Assembly: GCA_001770355.1 (NCBI GenBank) | Contig: MEQV01000279.1 | Span: 1-42,326, forward strand | Direction of reading: 5' to 3' | DNA: 42,326 nt | From: Betaproteobacteria bacterium RIFCSPLOWO2_02_FULL_62_17 | GTDB lineage: Bacteria > Pseudomonadota > Gammaproteobacteria > Burkholderiales > SG8-39 | Part shown: in pieces, positions 7,562 to 16,834 of the stretch | How the letters are laid out: each line of letters begins with the position of its first letter | Position numbering within the stretch: position 1 is the stretch's first letter | Translations under genes and position numbers: made by a program | Notes under the pieces: generated by a model | Seen by the model: the letters and a program-made list of their open reading frames with translations, nothing else | What the model was told of the DNA's origin: nothing | The model's database searches: none

Positions 7562-9376
7562 ATGAACTCCACTACCAGCCTTCCAACTGTTTCAAGGATC
7601 TGGAATCTGCTCACACCTGTCGAACATCGTAGTGCGGTGGTGTTGTTGGCGATGATGTCGATCGGGATGGTATTGGAGACAATCGGAGTGGGTATGGTTA
7701 TTCCTGCGATCGCTCTTCTCACGCAAAGTCATGTCGCACACAGCTACCCAGTTCTCGAACCGGTCCTTCAAGCGCTGGGCAATCCCAGCCAACAGAGCTT
7801 GGTGATCGGGGGCATGTTGATAATGGTCGGGGTGTATCTCATCAAAGCACTATTTCTGGCTGTTCTTGCCTGGCGGCAGATGCGCTTTGCTTTTGGGGTG
7901 CAGGCGCGCATCGCGCAACAGCTGTTCTCGGTCTATTTGCGGCAGGCTTATGTATTTCACTTGCAACGCAATTCGGCACAATTGATTCGCAATGTCATCC
8001 GCGAGGTGGACTTGTTCACTTTCAACGCGATACTACCGGGGATGATCTTGCTGACTGACTCGCTGATATTGGTCGGCCTATGCGTTTTGCTGGTCGCCGT
8101 CGAGCCATTGGGAACGTTAGCTGTCGTAACTGTGTTGGGTACTGCAGCCTTGGTGTTCAATCGCCTCACTCGAGAACACCTCGCGCGTTGGGGGTTAGTG
8201 CGCCAATATCATGACGGCTTGCGCATTCAGCATCTTCAGCAGGGTTTGGGCGGTGTCAAGGATGCAAAACTGCTCGGACGCGAAGCTGAATTCTTGGAGC
8301 AGTTTCGCATTCATAATGAGCAGAGCGCGCGGGTCGGGCAGTTACAGCAGACCCTTCAACAACTTCCGCGGCTGTGGCTGGAGTTGCTTGCCGTCAGTGG
8401 TCTAGCCGTGCTTGTGATTCTCATGCTGGCGCAAGGCCGTGCACTCGACGCCGTGCTACCTGCGCTGGGCTTGTTCGGGGCTGCAGCCTTTCGTCTCATG
8501 CCCTCGATCAACCGGATGTTTGGTGCGGTACAAGCGCTGCGATACGGCTTGCCAGTGGTTGACGTGCTGCACAAGGAACTCACCCTCGCCACCCAAGAGC
8601 CCCTTGGCACTGACGGCCTTCTCACACCCTTCAGTACATCTCTGGAACTTCATCATATTAGCTATACGTATCCAGACGCCGCGGGACCCGCACTCAACGA
8701 CGTCTCGTTGACGATCAAGCGCGGTGAATCGGTCGGTTTCATCGGTCCCAGTGGTGGCGGTAAGAGCACGTTGGTGGATATCGTATTAGGTCTGCTCACC
8801 CCCAATACCGGCGAGGTGCGAATCGATACCCAGAACATCCAGGCAAATCTACGCAACTGGCAGAACCAGATCGGTTATGTGCCGCAGTCCATATTCCTCA
8901 CGGACGACACCTTGCGGCGCAATGTGGCCTTTGGCTTGCCCAGCGGGCAGATCGATGATGCGGCCGTGCAGCGCGCCATCCAGGCCGCACAACTTGAAGA
9001 GTTTGTGGCCAGCCTTCCCGACGGGCTGGAGACTATGGTGGGTGAGCGCGGCGTCCGGCTCTCGGGTGGTCAACGCCAGCGCGTAGGTATTGCCCGAGCA
9101 CTCTACCACGACCCTGCTGTGCTGGTGCTGGACGAAGCCACAAGTTCGCTAGACGTTCCCACTGAGCACGACGTGATGCTGGGGGTGCGCGCTTTGCAGG
9201 GAATCAAGACCATTCTCATCGTTGCCCATCGTCTCTCCACTGTCGAACACTGCAACCGATTGTACCGACTGCACGATGGCAAGGTAGTGGAAGAGGGGAC
9301 ATGGAACATCGTGGCCAATCAACCCAAACCTGGTGCAGTTTCTGCGCTGGCGGAAGTCCGAGACGAATACGCTTGA
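7562..9376 (+). CDS. ABC transporter, PglK-like lipid-linked oligosaccharide flippase
   Basis: This is a half-size ABC exporter of 604 residues, probably working as a homodimer. Residues 1-330 form the membrane domain, with helices near 24-50 and 75-100. The ATPase domain has Walker A GPSGGGKST, Q-loop IGYVPQSIFLTDD, signature LSGGQRQRVGIARAL, Walker B VLVLDEATSSLD and H-loop IIVAHRLSTVEH-like LIVAHRLSTVEH. The layout and motifs such as YRLHDGKVVEEG resemble PglK, which flips undecaprenyl-linked heptasaccharide in Campylobacter. It is the first gene of the plus-strand locus and no Wzx flippase is seen, so it is the best candidate for moving the repeat unit across the inner membrane. MsbA-type lipid export is the alternative. 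Confidence 0.85.
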   Translation: MNSTTSLPTVSRIWNLLTPVEHRSAVVLLAMMSIGMVLETIGVGMVIPAIALLTQSHVAHSYPVLEPVLQALGNPSQQSLVIGGMLIMVGVYLIKALFLAVLAWRQMRFAFGVQARIAQQLFSVYLRQAYVFHLQRNSAQLIRNVIREVDLFTFNAILPGMILLTDSLILVGLCVLLVAVEPLGTLAVVTVLGTAALVFNRLTREHLARWGLVRQYHDGLRIQHLQQGLGGVKDAKLLGREAEFLEQFRIHNEQSARVGQLQQTLQQLPRLWLELLAVSGLAVLVILMLAQGRALDAVLPALGLFGAAAFRLMPSINRMFGAVQALRYGLPVVDVLHKELTLATQEPLGTDGLLTPFSTSLELHHISYTYPDAAGPALNDVSLTIKRGESVGFIGPSGGGKSTLVDIVLGLLTPNTGEVRIDTQNIQANLRNWQNQIGYVPQSIFLTDDTLRRNVAFGLPSGQIDDAAVQRAIQAAQLEEFVASLPDGLETMVGERGVRLSGGQRQRVGIARALYHDPAVLVLDEATSSLDVPTEHDVMLGVRALQGIKTILIVAHRLSTVEHCNRLYRLHDGKVVEEGTWNIVANQPKPGAVSALAEVRDEYA

Positions 9377-9413
9377 GTCCTTGCGGTGCCCAAGACAAAC
9401 GCACGACAAAGCC

Positions 9414-10436
9414 ATGGAAACTCCATTGCGAAACAATAAATCCATCCTAATCACCGGTGGCACAGGTTCTTTCGGCAAGGCTTTCGTCAAGACGGTACTT
9501 ACCCGCTGTCCGGATATCAAACGTCTCGTGATCTATTCCCGCGACGAACTCAAGCAGTTCGAAATGTCACAACAGTTTCCAAGCGATCAGTACAAAGGCA
9601 TTCGCTTCTTCATTGGTGACGTGCGCGACAAGGACCGCCTGCGCCGTGCGATGGAAGGCATCGATGTCGTTGTCCATGCGGCCGCACTCAAGCAGGTGCC
9701 GGCTGCTGAATACAACCCGTTCGAGTGCATCAAGACCAATGTTCTGGGGGCGCAGAATGTGATCGAAGCCTGCCTCGACACTGACGTGCAACGGGTGGTG
9801 GCGCTGTCCACCGACAAGGCCGCTGCGCCGATAAACCTCTACGGAGCCACCAAGCTCTGTTCGGACAAGCTGTTCGTGGCGGCGAACAACATCAAAGGCC
9901 ATCGCGACGTTCGCTTTAGCGTGGTGCGCTACGGCAATGTAATGGGTAGCCGCGGCTCGGTCATTCCTTTCTTCCTCGAAAAGCGAAGGACCGGGGTGCT
10001 ACCGATTACTGACCTAGGCATGACGCGCTTCAATATCAGCCTGCAGGAAGGCGTCGACATGGTGCTGTGGAGTATCGACAACGCCTGGGGCGGCGAGGTG
10101 CTGGTGCCCAAGATTCCTTCTTACCGTACTGTCGATGTGGCCAAGGCCATTGGCCCGGAGTGTGAGCACTCGATCATCGGTGTACGCCCCGGTGAGAAAA
10201 TTCACGAAGAAATGATCACCGCGAGTGACAGCTTCAATACCGTAGACATGGGCTCCTATTACGCCATTTTGCCTTCCGGCGGCGCATACAGCGTTGCGGA
10301 CTACTGCGCCAAGACAGGCGCAAGGCCAGTTGAGCCCGGCTTCAGCTACAACAGTGGCAGAAACGCGCATTTCTTGTCCGTGGATGAATTGCGCGATTTG
10401 ATCCAGTCGCATATCGATCAAAGCAATGCGGGTTGA
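9414..10436 (+). CDS. pseB: UDP-N-acetylglucosamine 4,6-dehydratase (inverting)
   Basis: This is the first enzyme of the pseudaminic acid pathway. It converts UDP-GlcNAc to UDP-2-acetamido-2,6-dideoxy-L-arabino-4-hexulose. It is a cytoplasmic short-chain dehydrogenase of 340 residues. The NADP-binding TGGTGSFG is near residue 16, and HAAALKQVPAAEYNPFECIK and LSTDKAAAPINLYGATK are the characteristic catalytic stretches of PseB. The C-terminus keeps VRPGEKIHEEMI. The ATG at 9414 aligns with family N-termini; the reading frame extends upstream into the ABC gene. The gene precedes pseC by nine bases, the standard order. Confidence 0.95.
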   Translation: METPLRNNKSILITGGTGSFGKAFVKTVLTRCPDIKRLVIYSRDELKQFEMSQQFPSDQYKGIRFFIGDVRDKDRLRRAMEGIDVVVHAAALKQVPAAEYNPFECIKTNVLGAQNVIEACLDTDVQRVVALSTDKAAAPINLYGATKLCSDKLFVAANNIKGHRDVRFSVVRYGNVMGSRGSVIPFFLEKRRTGVLPITDLGMTRFNISLQEGVDMVLWSIDNAWGGEVLVPKIPSYRTVDVAKAIGPECEHSIIGVRPGEKIHEEMITASDSFNTVDMGSYYAILPSGGAYSVADYCAKTGARPVEPGFSYNSGRNAHFLSVDELRDLIQSHIDQSNAG

Positions 10437-10445
10437 CGCAGACGC

Positions 10446-11606
10446 ATGATCCCCTACGGGCGCCAGGACATTACTGAAGCCGACATCCAGGCAGTGGTGG
10501 ATGTCCTGCGCTCGGACTTCCTAACCCAAGGCCCGGCCGTTCCCGCGTTCGAACAAGCGGTCACCGACTACTGCGGTGCACAGTATTCCGTGGCCGTAAA
10601 TAGCGCCACCAGCGCCCTGCACATTGCCTGCCTGGCGCTGGGCGTGGGGCCTGGCGACTGGGTGTGGACTAGCCCCATCACCTTTGTGGCCAGCGCCAAC
10701 TGCGCCTTGTATTGTGGTGCGCAGGTGGACTTTGTCGATATTGACCCACGCACCCACAACTTGAGCGTGGAACGCTTGACGCGGAAACTGGCGTACGCGG
10801 AAAAGACCGCACAACTGCCCAGAGTGGTAATCCCGGTACACTTAGGTGGACAGCCCTGCGACATGGCAGGTATCCATGCGCTCGGTGAGCGTTACGGCTT
10901 CCAGATCATCGAAGACGCATCGCACGCGATAGGTGGTAGATATAAGGGCGAGCGCATTGGCAACTGTCGTTACAGTGACATCACCGTGTTTAGCTTCCAT
11001 CCGGTCAAGATCATTACGACCGCGGAAGGCGGCATGGCGCTGACCAATGATGCGCAACTGGCCAAGCGCCTGCGGCTGCTGCGCAGCCACGGCATCACCC
11101 GCGATGCCGCCGACATGACTCATGCTCCAGACGGCCCCTGGTACCACCAGCAGATCGACCTTGGTTTCAATTATCGTATGACGGACTTGCAAGCCGCGTT
11201 GGGTTTGAGCCAAATGCAACGCCTGGATGAATTCGTAACCAAGCGCCATGGCATCGCCCGGCGTTATGACGAGCTACTGTCCGGCTTGCCACTGGTCACG
11301 CCTTGGCAGCATCCGGACAGCTATTCCGGGCTGCACCTGTACGTGATTCGGCTCAAGCTCGCGGAGATCCGCAAATCGCATTGCTCGGTCTTCGAGACGC
11401 TGCGAGCGGCTGGCGTGGGCGTTAACCTTCACTACATCCCGGTCTACCGCCAACCCTATTACGAAAGGATGGACTTCAAGGTCGGACACTGCCCGGAGGC
11501 CGAGCGGTATTACGCCGAAGCCATCAGTTTACCGATGTACCCGGGAATGACGGACGGGCAGCAGGATCGGGTTGTCAGTGCATTGCGCGCGGCCCTGGTG
11601 CAATGA
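10446..11606 (+). CDS. pseC: UDP-4-amino-4,6-dideoxy-N-acetyl-beta-L-altrosamine transaminase
   Basis: This PLP-dependent aminotransferase of the DegT/DnrJ/EryC1 family has 386 residues. It adds the C4 amino group to the PseB product using glutamate. MIPYGRQDITEADIQAVVDV is a typical PseC start. The PLP-binding lysine is in SFHPVKIITTAEGG, and the catalytic region EDASHAIGGRYKGERIGNCR is intact. The stop overlaps the next ATG (ATGA), which indicates translational coupling to the fusion gene that follows. Confidence 0.95.
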   Translation: MIPYGRQDITEADIQAVVDVLRSDFLTQGPAVPAFEQAVTDYCGAQYSVAVNSATSALHIACLALGVGPGDWVWTSPITFVASANCALYCGAQVDFVDIDPRTHNLSVERLTRKLAYAEKTAQLPRVVIPVHLGGQPCDMAGIHALGERYGFQIIEDASHAIGGRYKGERIGNCRYSDITVFSFHPVKIITTAEGGMALTNDAQLAKRLRLLRSHGITRDAADMTHAPDGPWYHQQIDLGFNYRMTDLQAALGLSQMQRLDEFVTKRHGIARRYDELLSGLPLVTPWQHPDSYSGLHLYVIRLKLAEIRKSHCSVFETLRAAGVGVNLHYIPVYRQPYYERMDFKVGHCPEAERYYAEAISLPMYPGMTDGQQDRVVSALRAALVQ

Positions 11607-13243
11607 AGCTCGCCATCGGCACTGTCCAGTTCGGCCTCAACTATGGCATTGCAAATCGAAGCGGCCAAGTCAACCAACGTGAAGCACGATCGATCTTGGG
11701 CTATGCCAAGGCTCACGGCATCGACACTTTGGATACCGCCATCACCTACGGCGACTGCGAAACGCGGTTGGGCGAAATCGGGGTGACTGGCTGGCAAGTG
11801 ATATCGAAATTGCCCGCACTACCGGTTCACGTCCAAGATGTCGAAACATGGGTGCGCGCTCAGGTTCAGGCGTCGCTTGCGCGGTTGCGCATGTCGTGTT
11901 TGAGAGGATTTCTGCTGCATCGGCCAGAGCAACTTCTCGGAAAACATGGAGACGAGATTTATTGCGCGCTGTCCGCGCTTAAACGGCAGGGCCTGATCGA
12001 GAAGATCGGGGTTTCGATCTACAACCCTGGCGAACTTGACCCCCTCGTCCGACGCTTCAACCTGGATCTTGTGCAAGCGCCGTTCAATATTCTCGATCGC
12101 CGTCTGATTACGTCTGGCTGGATGGATCGATTGGCCAGAATGAATATCGAATTGCACGCCCGTTCAGTATTCCTTCAGGGGCTATTGCTCATGCCCAACA
12201 CGAGACGGCCGGACAAATTCAATCGCTGGCAACCGATCTGGCAGAGATGGCAACGGTGGCTTGCAGAGACCGGTTTGACTCCATTACAAGCCTGCCTGCG
12301 CGATGCGTTGCGGCAGACCGGCATTGCGCGAGTCGTTGTGGGCGTCGACAGCCTGGCGCAACTCGAGGAGATTCTGCGGGCGGCCGAAGGCCCTGCCCCG
12401 GACCTGCCGGAAGCACTTCACACCAACGAGATTGATCTCATCGATCCTGCGCGTTGGGAAAAGCATACAACGCAGACAAGGAATATCGTTGCCATCATCC
12501 AAGCCCGGATGAGCTCCTCACGCCTGCCTGGAAAGGTATTGATGCCGTTGGCAGGCAAGCCGGTGTTGGAACACGTCGTCAGCCGTATCCGAGCCTGCAA
12601 GACAGTAGGGAACGTTGTGATTGCGACCTCAACCGACCGCACCGACGACGCCATCCAGGCGTGGTGCGAAACGGAAGGGATCAGCCATTACCGTGGCAGT
12701 CTGGACGATGTGCTTGATCGTTACTACCAGGCAGCAATGATCCACAAGGCAGATGCCGTCGTACGCATTACTGCGGATTGTCCCGCCGTTGATCCGACAA
12801 TTGTGGATGACGTGGTCAAGGGTTTCTTGGCGGGGGGGTACGACTACTACGGACTTTCGGGCGAGTTCCCGGACGGTCTGGATTGCACAGTGTTCTCGTT
12901 TGCTGCGCTCGAGCGCGCATGGCACGAAGCCAAGCTGAAATCCGAGCGCGAGCATGTCGGCCCTTATGTGGAAAAGCATCCGGAACTGTTCAAGATCGGG
13001 GGCTACAAGAAATTTTCGGGCCTGTCGTGCCATCGATGGACGCTGGATGAGCCCCGCGATTACGAATTTCTCCAGGCTGTCTTCGCCAGGCTGTACCAAG
13101 AGGGGGCGCCGTTCCTGACCGCGGAAGTTCTTGCGCTGCTCGACAGGGAGCCAGAACTCATGGCGATCAACAGCAACATCGTCCGCAATGAAGGTTATTT
13201 GAAGTCCCTGGCGGAAGACAGGAAAGAAAATGTACAGCCTTGA
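11603..13243 (+). CDS. Fusion: aldo/keto reductase + SpsF/PseF-type cytidylyltransferase
   Basis: This is a two-domain protein of 546 residues. Residues 1 to about 285 form an aldo/keto reductase barrel with the full catalytic tetrad D44, Y49, K69 and H106 (DTLDTAITYGDCE, VISKLP, LLHRPEQ). Residues about 295-540 form an SpsF-family nucleotidyltransferase. Its motif IIQARMSSSRLPGKVLMPLA binds the nucleotide, and YRGSLDDVLDRYYQA and VVRITADCPAVDP hold the metal-binding acidic residues. The second domain would activate the nonulosonic acid as its CMP derivative (the PseF or NeuA step). The first may reduce an intermediate; its substrate is unknown. It overlaps pseC by four bases and the next gene by 14. 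Both domains look active. Confidence 0.9.
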   Translation: MKLAIGTVQFGLNYGIANRSGQVNQREARSILGYAKAHGIDTLDTAITYGDCETRLGEIGVTGWQVISKLPALPVHVQDVETWVRAQVQASLARLRMSCLRGFLLHRPEQLLGKHGDEIYCALSALKRQGLIEKIGVSIYNPGELDPLVRRFNLDLVQAPFNILDRRLITSGWMDRLARMNIELHARSVFLQGLLLMPNTRRPDKFNRWQPIWQRWQRWLAETGLTPLQACLRDALRQTGIARVVVGVDSLAQLEEILRAAEGPAPDLPEALHTNEIDLIDPARWEKHTTQTRNIVAIIQARMSSSRLPGKVLMPLAGKPVLEHVVSRIRACKTVGNVVIATSTDRTDDAIQAWCETEGISHYRGSLDDVLDRYYQAAMIHKADAVVRITADCPAVDPTIVDDVVKGFLAGGYDYYGLSGEFPDGLDCTVFSFAALERAWHEAKLKSEREHVGPYVEKHPELFKIGGYKKFSGLSCHRWTLDEPRDYEFLQAVFARLYQEGAPFLTAEVLALLDREPELMAINSNIVRNEGYLKSLAEDRKENVQP

Positions 13244-14555
13244 AGAACTGAAACAGAGCAAGGGCGTAGCGCTTTACGGGCGCGCAAGATCCCTTATTCC
13301 CGGTGGTACGCAACTTCTCTCCAAGCGCCCCGAGATGTTTGCGCCGGGCGTCTGGCCCTCGTATTACTCCCGGGCCAAAGGTTGCCGGGTCTGGGACCTG
13401 GATGGGCGCGAGTTCATCGACATGTCCATCATGGCGGTCGGTGCCTGCATTCTCGGCTACGCCGATGACGAAGTGGATGACGCGGTCGTTCAGGCACTCC
13501 GCAATGGGGTCAACAGTTCGCTCAACTGTCCTGAAGAAGTCGCGCTGGCCGAGGCTCTCATCGAACTCCACCCCTGGTTCGACATGGTGCGTTACGCCCG
13601 GAGCGGCGGGGAGGCTATGGGGGTGGCCGTACGCATCGCCCGCGCCCACACCCGGCGCGATGTTGTGATGTTCAGTGGCTACCATGGCTGGAACGACTGG
13701 TACCTGGCAGCCAACCTTGCTGACAGTGCGGGCCTGGACGGTCAACTCATGCCCGGCCTTCTGCCGAACGGCGTTCCCAGGGGGTTGCTCGGCACTGCAA
13801 TTGCCTTTGACGCCAACAGCATTGATTCACTTCGCGACAAGATTCGGGGCAAGGAAAACAAAATTGCCGCGATCGTCATCGAACCCGCCCGAGGTGAGGA
13901 CGCTCCAGCGGGATATCTCAAAGCCCTGCAGGAATTGGCGACGGAGATTGGCGCCGTACTCGTTTTTGACGAAATCACCAGCGGGTTCCGCATGTGCGGC
14001 GGTGGCATCCACCGCAATTATGCGGTTCACCCCGACATGGCGGTCTTTGCCAAGTCCATGGCCAACGGTTACGCGATGTCCGTCGTGATGGGGACCGAGA
14101 AAGTGATGCAGTCCGCCCAGACCACCTTCATTTCCAGCACCAACTGGACAGACCGCATCGGTCCCGTCGCCGCTCTGGCAACCCTGAGGAAATACCAGCG
14201 CTTGGGGGTGGAAAAGCATTTGATCGCTACGGGCAATCAGGTCAAGCAAATCTGGCGAAGTGCGGCTGAGGCCCACGGCTTGAAAATCAATGTGACGGGA
14301 TTGCCGTCGCTCGCGGCATTTGCCTTCAAGAGCTCCGATGCGATGGCGTTGAACACGCGCTTCACGATTGAGCTGCTCAGACGCGGATTTCTGGGATTCC
14401 GTCAGTTCAAGCCATCATTGGCGCACCAGCCGGCGGACTTGAGTCAATATCAAACTGCGGTTGATGAGGTCTTTGCACTCATTGCCGCTGATCCCGCCGC
14501 CCGTATAGATACCCCTCTTGCGCACAGCGGCTTTCAGCGATTGACGAAAGAGTAA
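13230..14555 (+). CDS. Class III PLP aminotransferase, glutamate-1-semialdehyde aminomutase-like
   Basis: This is a cytoplasmic PLP enzyme of 441 residues, related to HemL but lying in a glycan locus. YARSGGEAMGVAVRIARAHT, FSGYHGWNDWY and VFDEITSGFRM are PLP-pocket motifs, and the Schiff-base lysine is in VFAKSMANGYAMSVVMG. HemL itself is less likely because the gene is nested in the pse cluster and the substrate loop differs. It may transaminate or isomerise an amino sugar or a small aldehyde made here. It starts 14 bases inside the fusion gene, with an AGGA ribosome site. Confidence 0.85.
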   Translation: MYSLEELKQSKGVALYGRARSLIPGGTQLLSKRPEMFAPGVWPSYYSRAKGCRVWDLDGREFIDMSIMAVGACILGYADDEVDDAVVQALRNGVNSSLNCPEEVALAEALIELHPWFDMVRYARSGGEAMGVAVRIARAHTRRDVVMFSGYHGWNDWYLAANLADSAGLDGQLMPGLLPNGVPRGLLGTAIAFDANSIDSLRDKIRGKENKIAAIVIEPARGEDAPAGYLKALQELATEIGAVLVFDEITSGFRMCGGGIHRNYAVHPDMAVFAKSMANGYAMSVVMGTEKVMQSAQTTFISSTNWTDRIGPVAALATLRKYQRLGVEKHLIATGNQVKQIWRSAAEAHGLKINVTGLPSLAAFAFKSSDAMALNTRFTIELLRRGFLGFRQFKPSLAHQPADLSQYQTAVDEVFALIAADPAARIDTPLAHSGFQRLTKE

Positions 14556-14559
14556 GCGC

Positions 14560-15495
14560 ATGTCCGCTGGGCGACCGACACGAAAGAAATGGCGGGACCA
14601 TGAGGGCTCGCTGGCGGCGTTTGCCAATGGCTTTGACGTCATTGATTGCAAGCCTTGCGGATTCAAGCACATCATCCCCATCCCGACCGAAGAGGAGTTG
14701 GAGAAGGCTTATAAGGAAGATTACTACACGCGGGAAAAGCCGCTCTACATCGAACGCTATCGCGAGGATCTCGACTGGTGGAATATGGTTTACGCACGGC
14801 GCTACGAGATTCTGGAGCGGCATTTGCCTGCCGAGCGGCGGCGCATGTTGGATATCGGCTCAGGGCCAGGCTTCTTCTTGCTCAACGGCGCGAAGCGGGG
14901 TTGGCAGGTCACGGGTATAGAGCCGTCACTCCAAGCGGCCGAGCACGGCCGCGGGTTGGGGCTGGATGTCGAGAATGATTTTTTTTCAGAGAAAACGGCG
15001 TCCCGCTTGGGGTTTTACGATGCGATCAACATGGGAGAGGTGCTCGAACATATCCCAGACCCTGCGGCACTCTTGTCATTGACGTATCGTCAATTGAACG
15101 ATAGCGGCCTCGTTTGCATCGTTGTCCCGAACGACTTCAATCCCTTTCAGCTCGTGCTGCGCGATCACCTCGGATTCGAACCTTGGTGGGTTGCTCCTCC
15201 GCATCATATTAACTATTTCGATTTCGATTCACTTTCAAGGCTTGCGGAGCGGTGCGGATTCAAGGTGCTGCATAAAGAGGCCACCTTTCCAATCGATATG
15301 TTCCTACTCATGGGAGATCGATACATTGGAGACGATAAACTGGGGCGATCGTGTCATGAGAAGCGAATGAATTTTGAAAGAGCTTTGTGCAAGTCAGGCA
15401 GTGGTCGCTTACTTAGTGACTTGTATTCGGAGCTCTCCAAACACGGTATAGGGCGCGAAATCGTACTATTCGCGAGGAAAGCTAGAGAGAGCTAA
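14560..15495 (+). CDS. Class I SAM-dependent methyltransferase
   Basis: This is a 311-residue methyltransferase. SAM motif I is MLDIGSGPGFFLLNGAKRGW, motif II is near VTGIEPS, and INMGEVLEHIPDPAALL is the post-motif typical of the Methyltransf_23/11 group. A CKPCGFKHI pair of cysteines at the N-terminus resembles half of the zinc site seen in sugar C-methyltransferases, but only two cysteines are present. It starts four bases after the aminotransferase. Methylation of a sugar or of a glycan end is likely; the acceptor is unknown. Confidence 0.82.
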   Translation: MSAGRPTRKKWRDHEGSLAAFANGFDVIDCKPCGFKHIIPIPTEEELEKAYKEDYYTREKPLYIERYREDLDWWNMVYARRYEILERHLPAERRRMLDIGSGPGFFLLNGAKRGWQVTGIEPSLQAAEHGRGLGLDVENDFFSEKTASRLGFYDAINMGEVLEHIPDPAALLSLTYRQLNDSGLVCIVVPNDFNPFQLVLRDHLGFEPWWVAPPHHINYFDFDSLSRLAERCGFKVLHKEATFPIDMFLLMGDRYIGDDKLGRSCHEKRMNFERALCKSGSGRLLSDLYSELSKHGIGREIVLFARKARES

Positions 15496-15637
15496 CTTAG
15501 CGTGGCGCGAGTTCCGTCAGCGCTTCCACTGGCCATTGAAGCTGGACTAAGTTTGTCAGCCTACGCAATGACGCTGTTGTTCTAAACCACAGCCTGTTCC
15601 GTTCCACGCCGCGAATAATAAACGGTGAGGTCGTCAT

Positions 15638-16834
15638 ATGAGCCAAATCGGGATCGCAATCCAGGTCGCTGCTCGCAATTGGAGCGGTGGTACTGACTTC
15701 TGCGTCAAAACGCTTGATGGTATTGCTATCTACAAGATAACGAGAGACCGAATCAAGGCGATCATCGACGACATGGGGCTAGATTTGCCCATATTCTACG
15801 TGGCTCCCGCCCGAAAAGAAGAACGCGATATCTTCTCGATGGACACCTCAATAACCACCGGCGCAGCACCAATATTCTTTGGAAGTGAATATGACGTACT
15901 TGACCGTCTGTTGGACTTCGGACGCTTAAATGGGCTTGACTACATATTCCGAATAAACGGCAGTTTCTGGTACCTGAATTCACCATTGTGCTCCAAGATA
16001 TTTAGGCACCAAGCTATTCATCATGCCGATATGATTAAACTTCCCGCGGATTTTCCGCACGGATTTGCGGGGGAATTGATCAGCGTAGAGGCACTTTCGC
16101 GACTGCGTGAGATATGTCGAGGACGGGTGATAACAAACCCTGTCGCGGAAATGGCAAACAACCCCATGTTCACAATATACGACGTAACGCCGTTAAATGG
16201 CGCGATTTCGTCGGCGGAAATTCACAATATTCGCAATAAGCGCCTTCAATATGAGCCGGAACGAGTGGAATATGATTTGGCCACAAATTATGAAGAGGGA
16301 AGTATCGATCACACCCGGTATTTGAAAGCATTATCTTATATTAATGCTGGTGATGTGGTGCTCGACATCGCATGCGGCGCAGGATTCGGTGCCGACATGA
16401 TTGCGCGAAAAGCGGCACGCGTCGTTGGCGCAGATTACAACGAGGGGGTTATAAGGCGTTGCCAGCTTCAATATCGTAGGGCCAATCTCAGTTACGAAGT
16501 GGCCGATGTTACACGATTGGACTGCGCCGATTCGAGCTTTGATGTAGTGGTGTCCATGGAGACAATTGAACACGTTGACGAACAATTGTTTGTCTCCAAT
16601 GTTACACGCGTGCTAAAGATGGGCGGCAAACTCATCCTGTCAACACCGCAAAATCGGTACGGCTTTTGTTTAACTCCGTGGCATATCAAAGAATATAGTG
16701 TGGATCAACTTAGAGACCTTCTGAACCCTAACTTTAAAGTGCACAAAGTTCACGGCATAACTTCGGCTTTAATAAGTGACAACTCGGAAGGTGGGGACAG
16801 GATGTTGGTAGTCGCCATAAGGCGATCTAGATGA
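15638..16834 (+). CDS. Fusion: degenerate SpsF-like nucleotidyltransferase domain + SAM methyltransferase
   Basis: This protein has 398 residues. Residues 1 to about 165 align in order with the SpsF cytidylyltransferase fold seen in the fusion at 11603. FFGSEYDVLDRLLDFGRLNG corresponds to YRGSLDDVLDRYYQA, IFRINGSFWYLNSP to VRITADCPAVDP, and FPHGFAGELISVEAL to FPDGLDCTVFSFAAL. The nucleotide-binding QARxxSxRLPGK motif and the metal-binding aspartates are gone, so this half is probably a pseudoenzyme or a sugar-binding module. Residues about 215-398 are a methyltransferase (VLDIACGAGFG at 241-251, VVVSMETIEHV). It has a GGTGAGG ribosome site and overlaps the next gene by four bases. Confidence 0.75.
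   Translation: MSQIGIAIQVAARNWSGGTDFCVKTLDGIAIYKITRDRIKAIIDDMGLDLPIFYVAPARKEERDIFSMDTSITTGAAPIFFGSEYDVLDRLLDFGRLNGLDYIFRINGSFWYLNSPLCSKIFRHQAIHHADMIKLPADFPHGFAGELISVEALSRLREICRGRVITNPVAEMANNPMFTIYDVTPLNGAISSAEIHNIRNKRLQYEPERVEYDLATNYEEGSIDHTRYLKALSYINAGDVVLDIACGAGFGADMIARKAARVVGADYNEGVIRRCQLQYRRANLSYEVADVTRLDCADSSFDVVVSMETIEHVDEQLFVSNVTRVLKMGGKLILSTPQNRYGFCLTPWHIKEYSVDQLRDLLNPNFKVHKVHGITSALISDNSEGGDRMLVVAIRRSR

Noticed and set aside
13230..14555. hemL, the tetrapyrrole glutamate-1-semialdehyde aminomutase
   Set aside because: The gene is nested by overlap in the pse operon and differs from HemL in substrate-loop sequence, so a sugar or small-aldehyde role is more likely.
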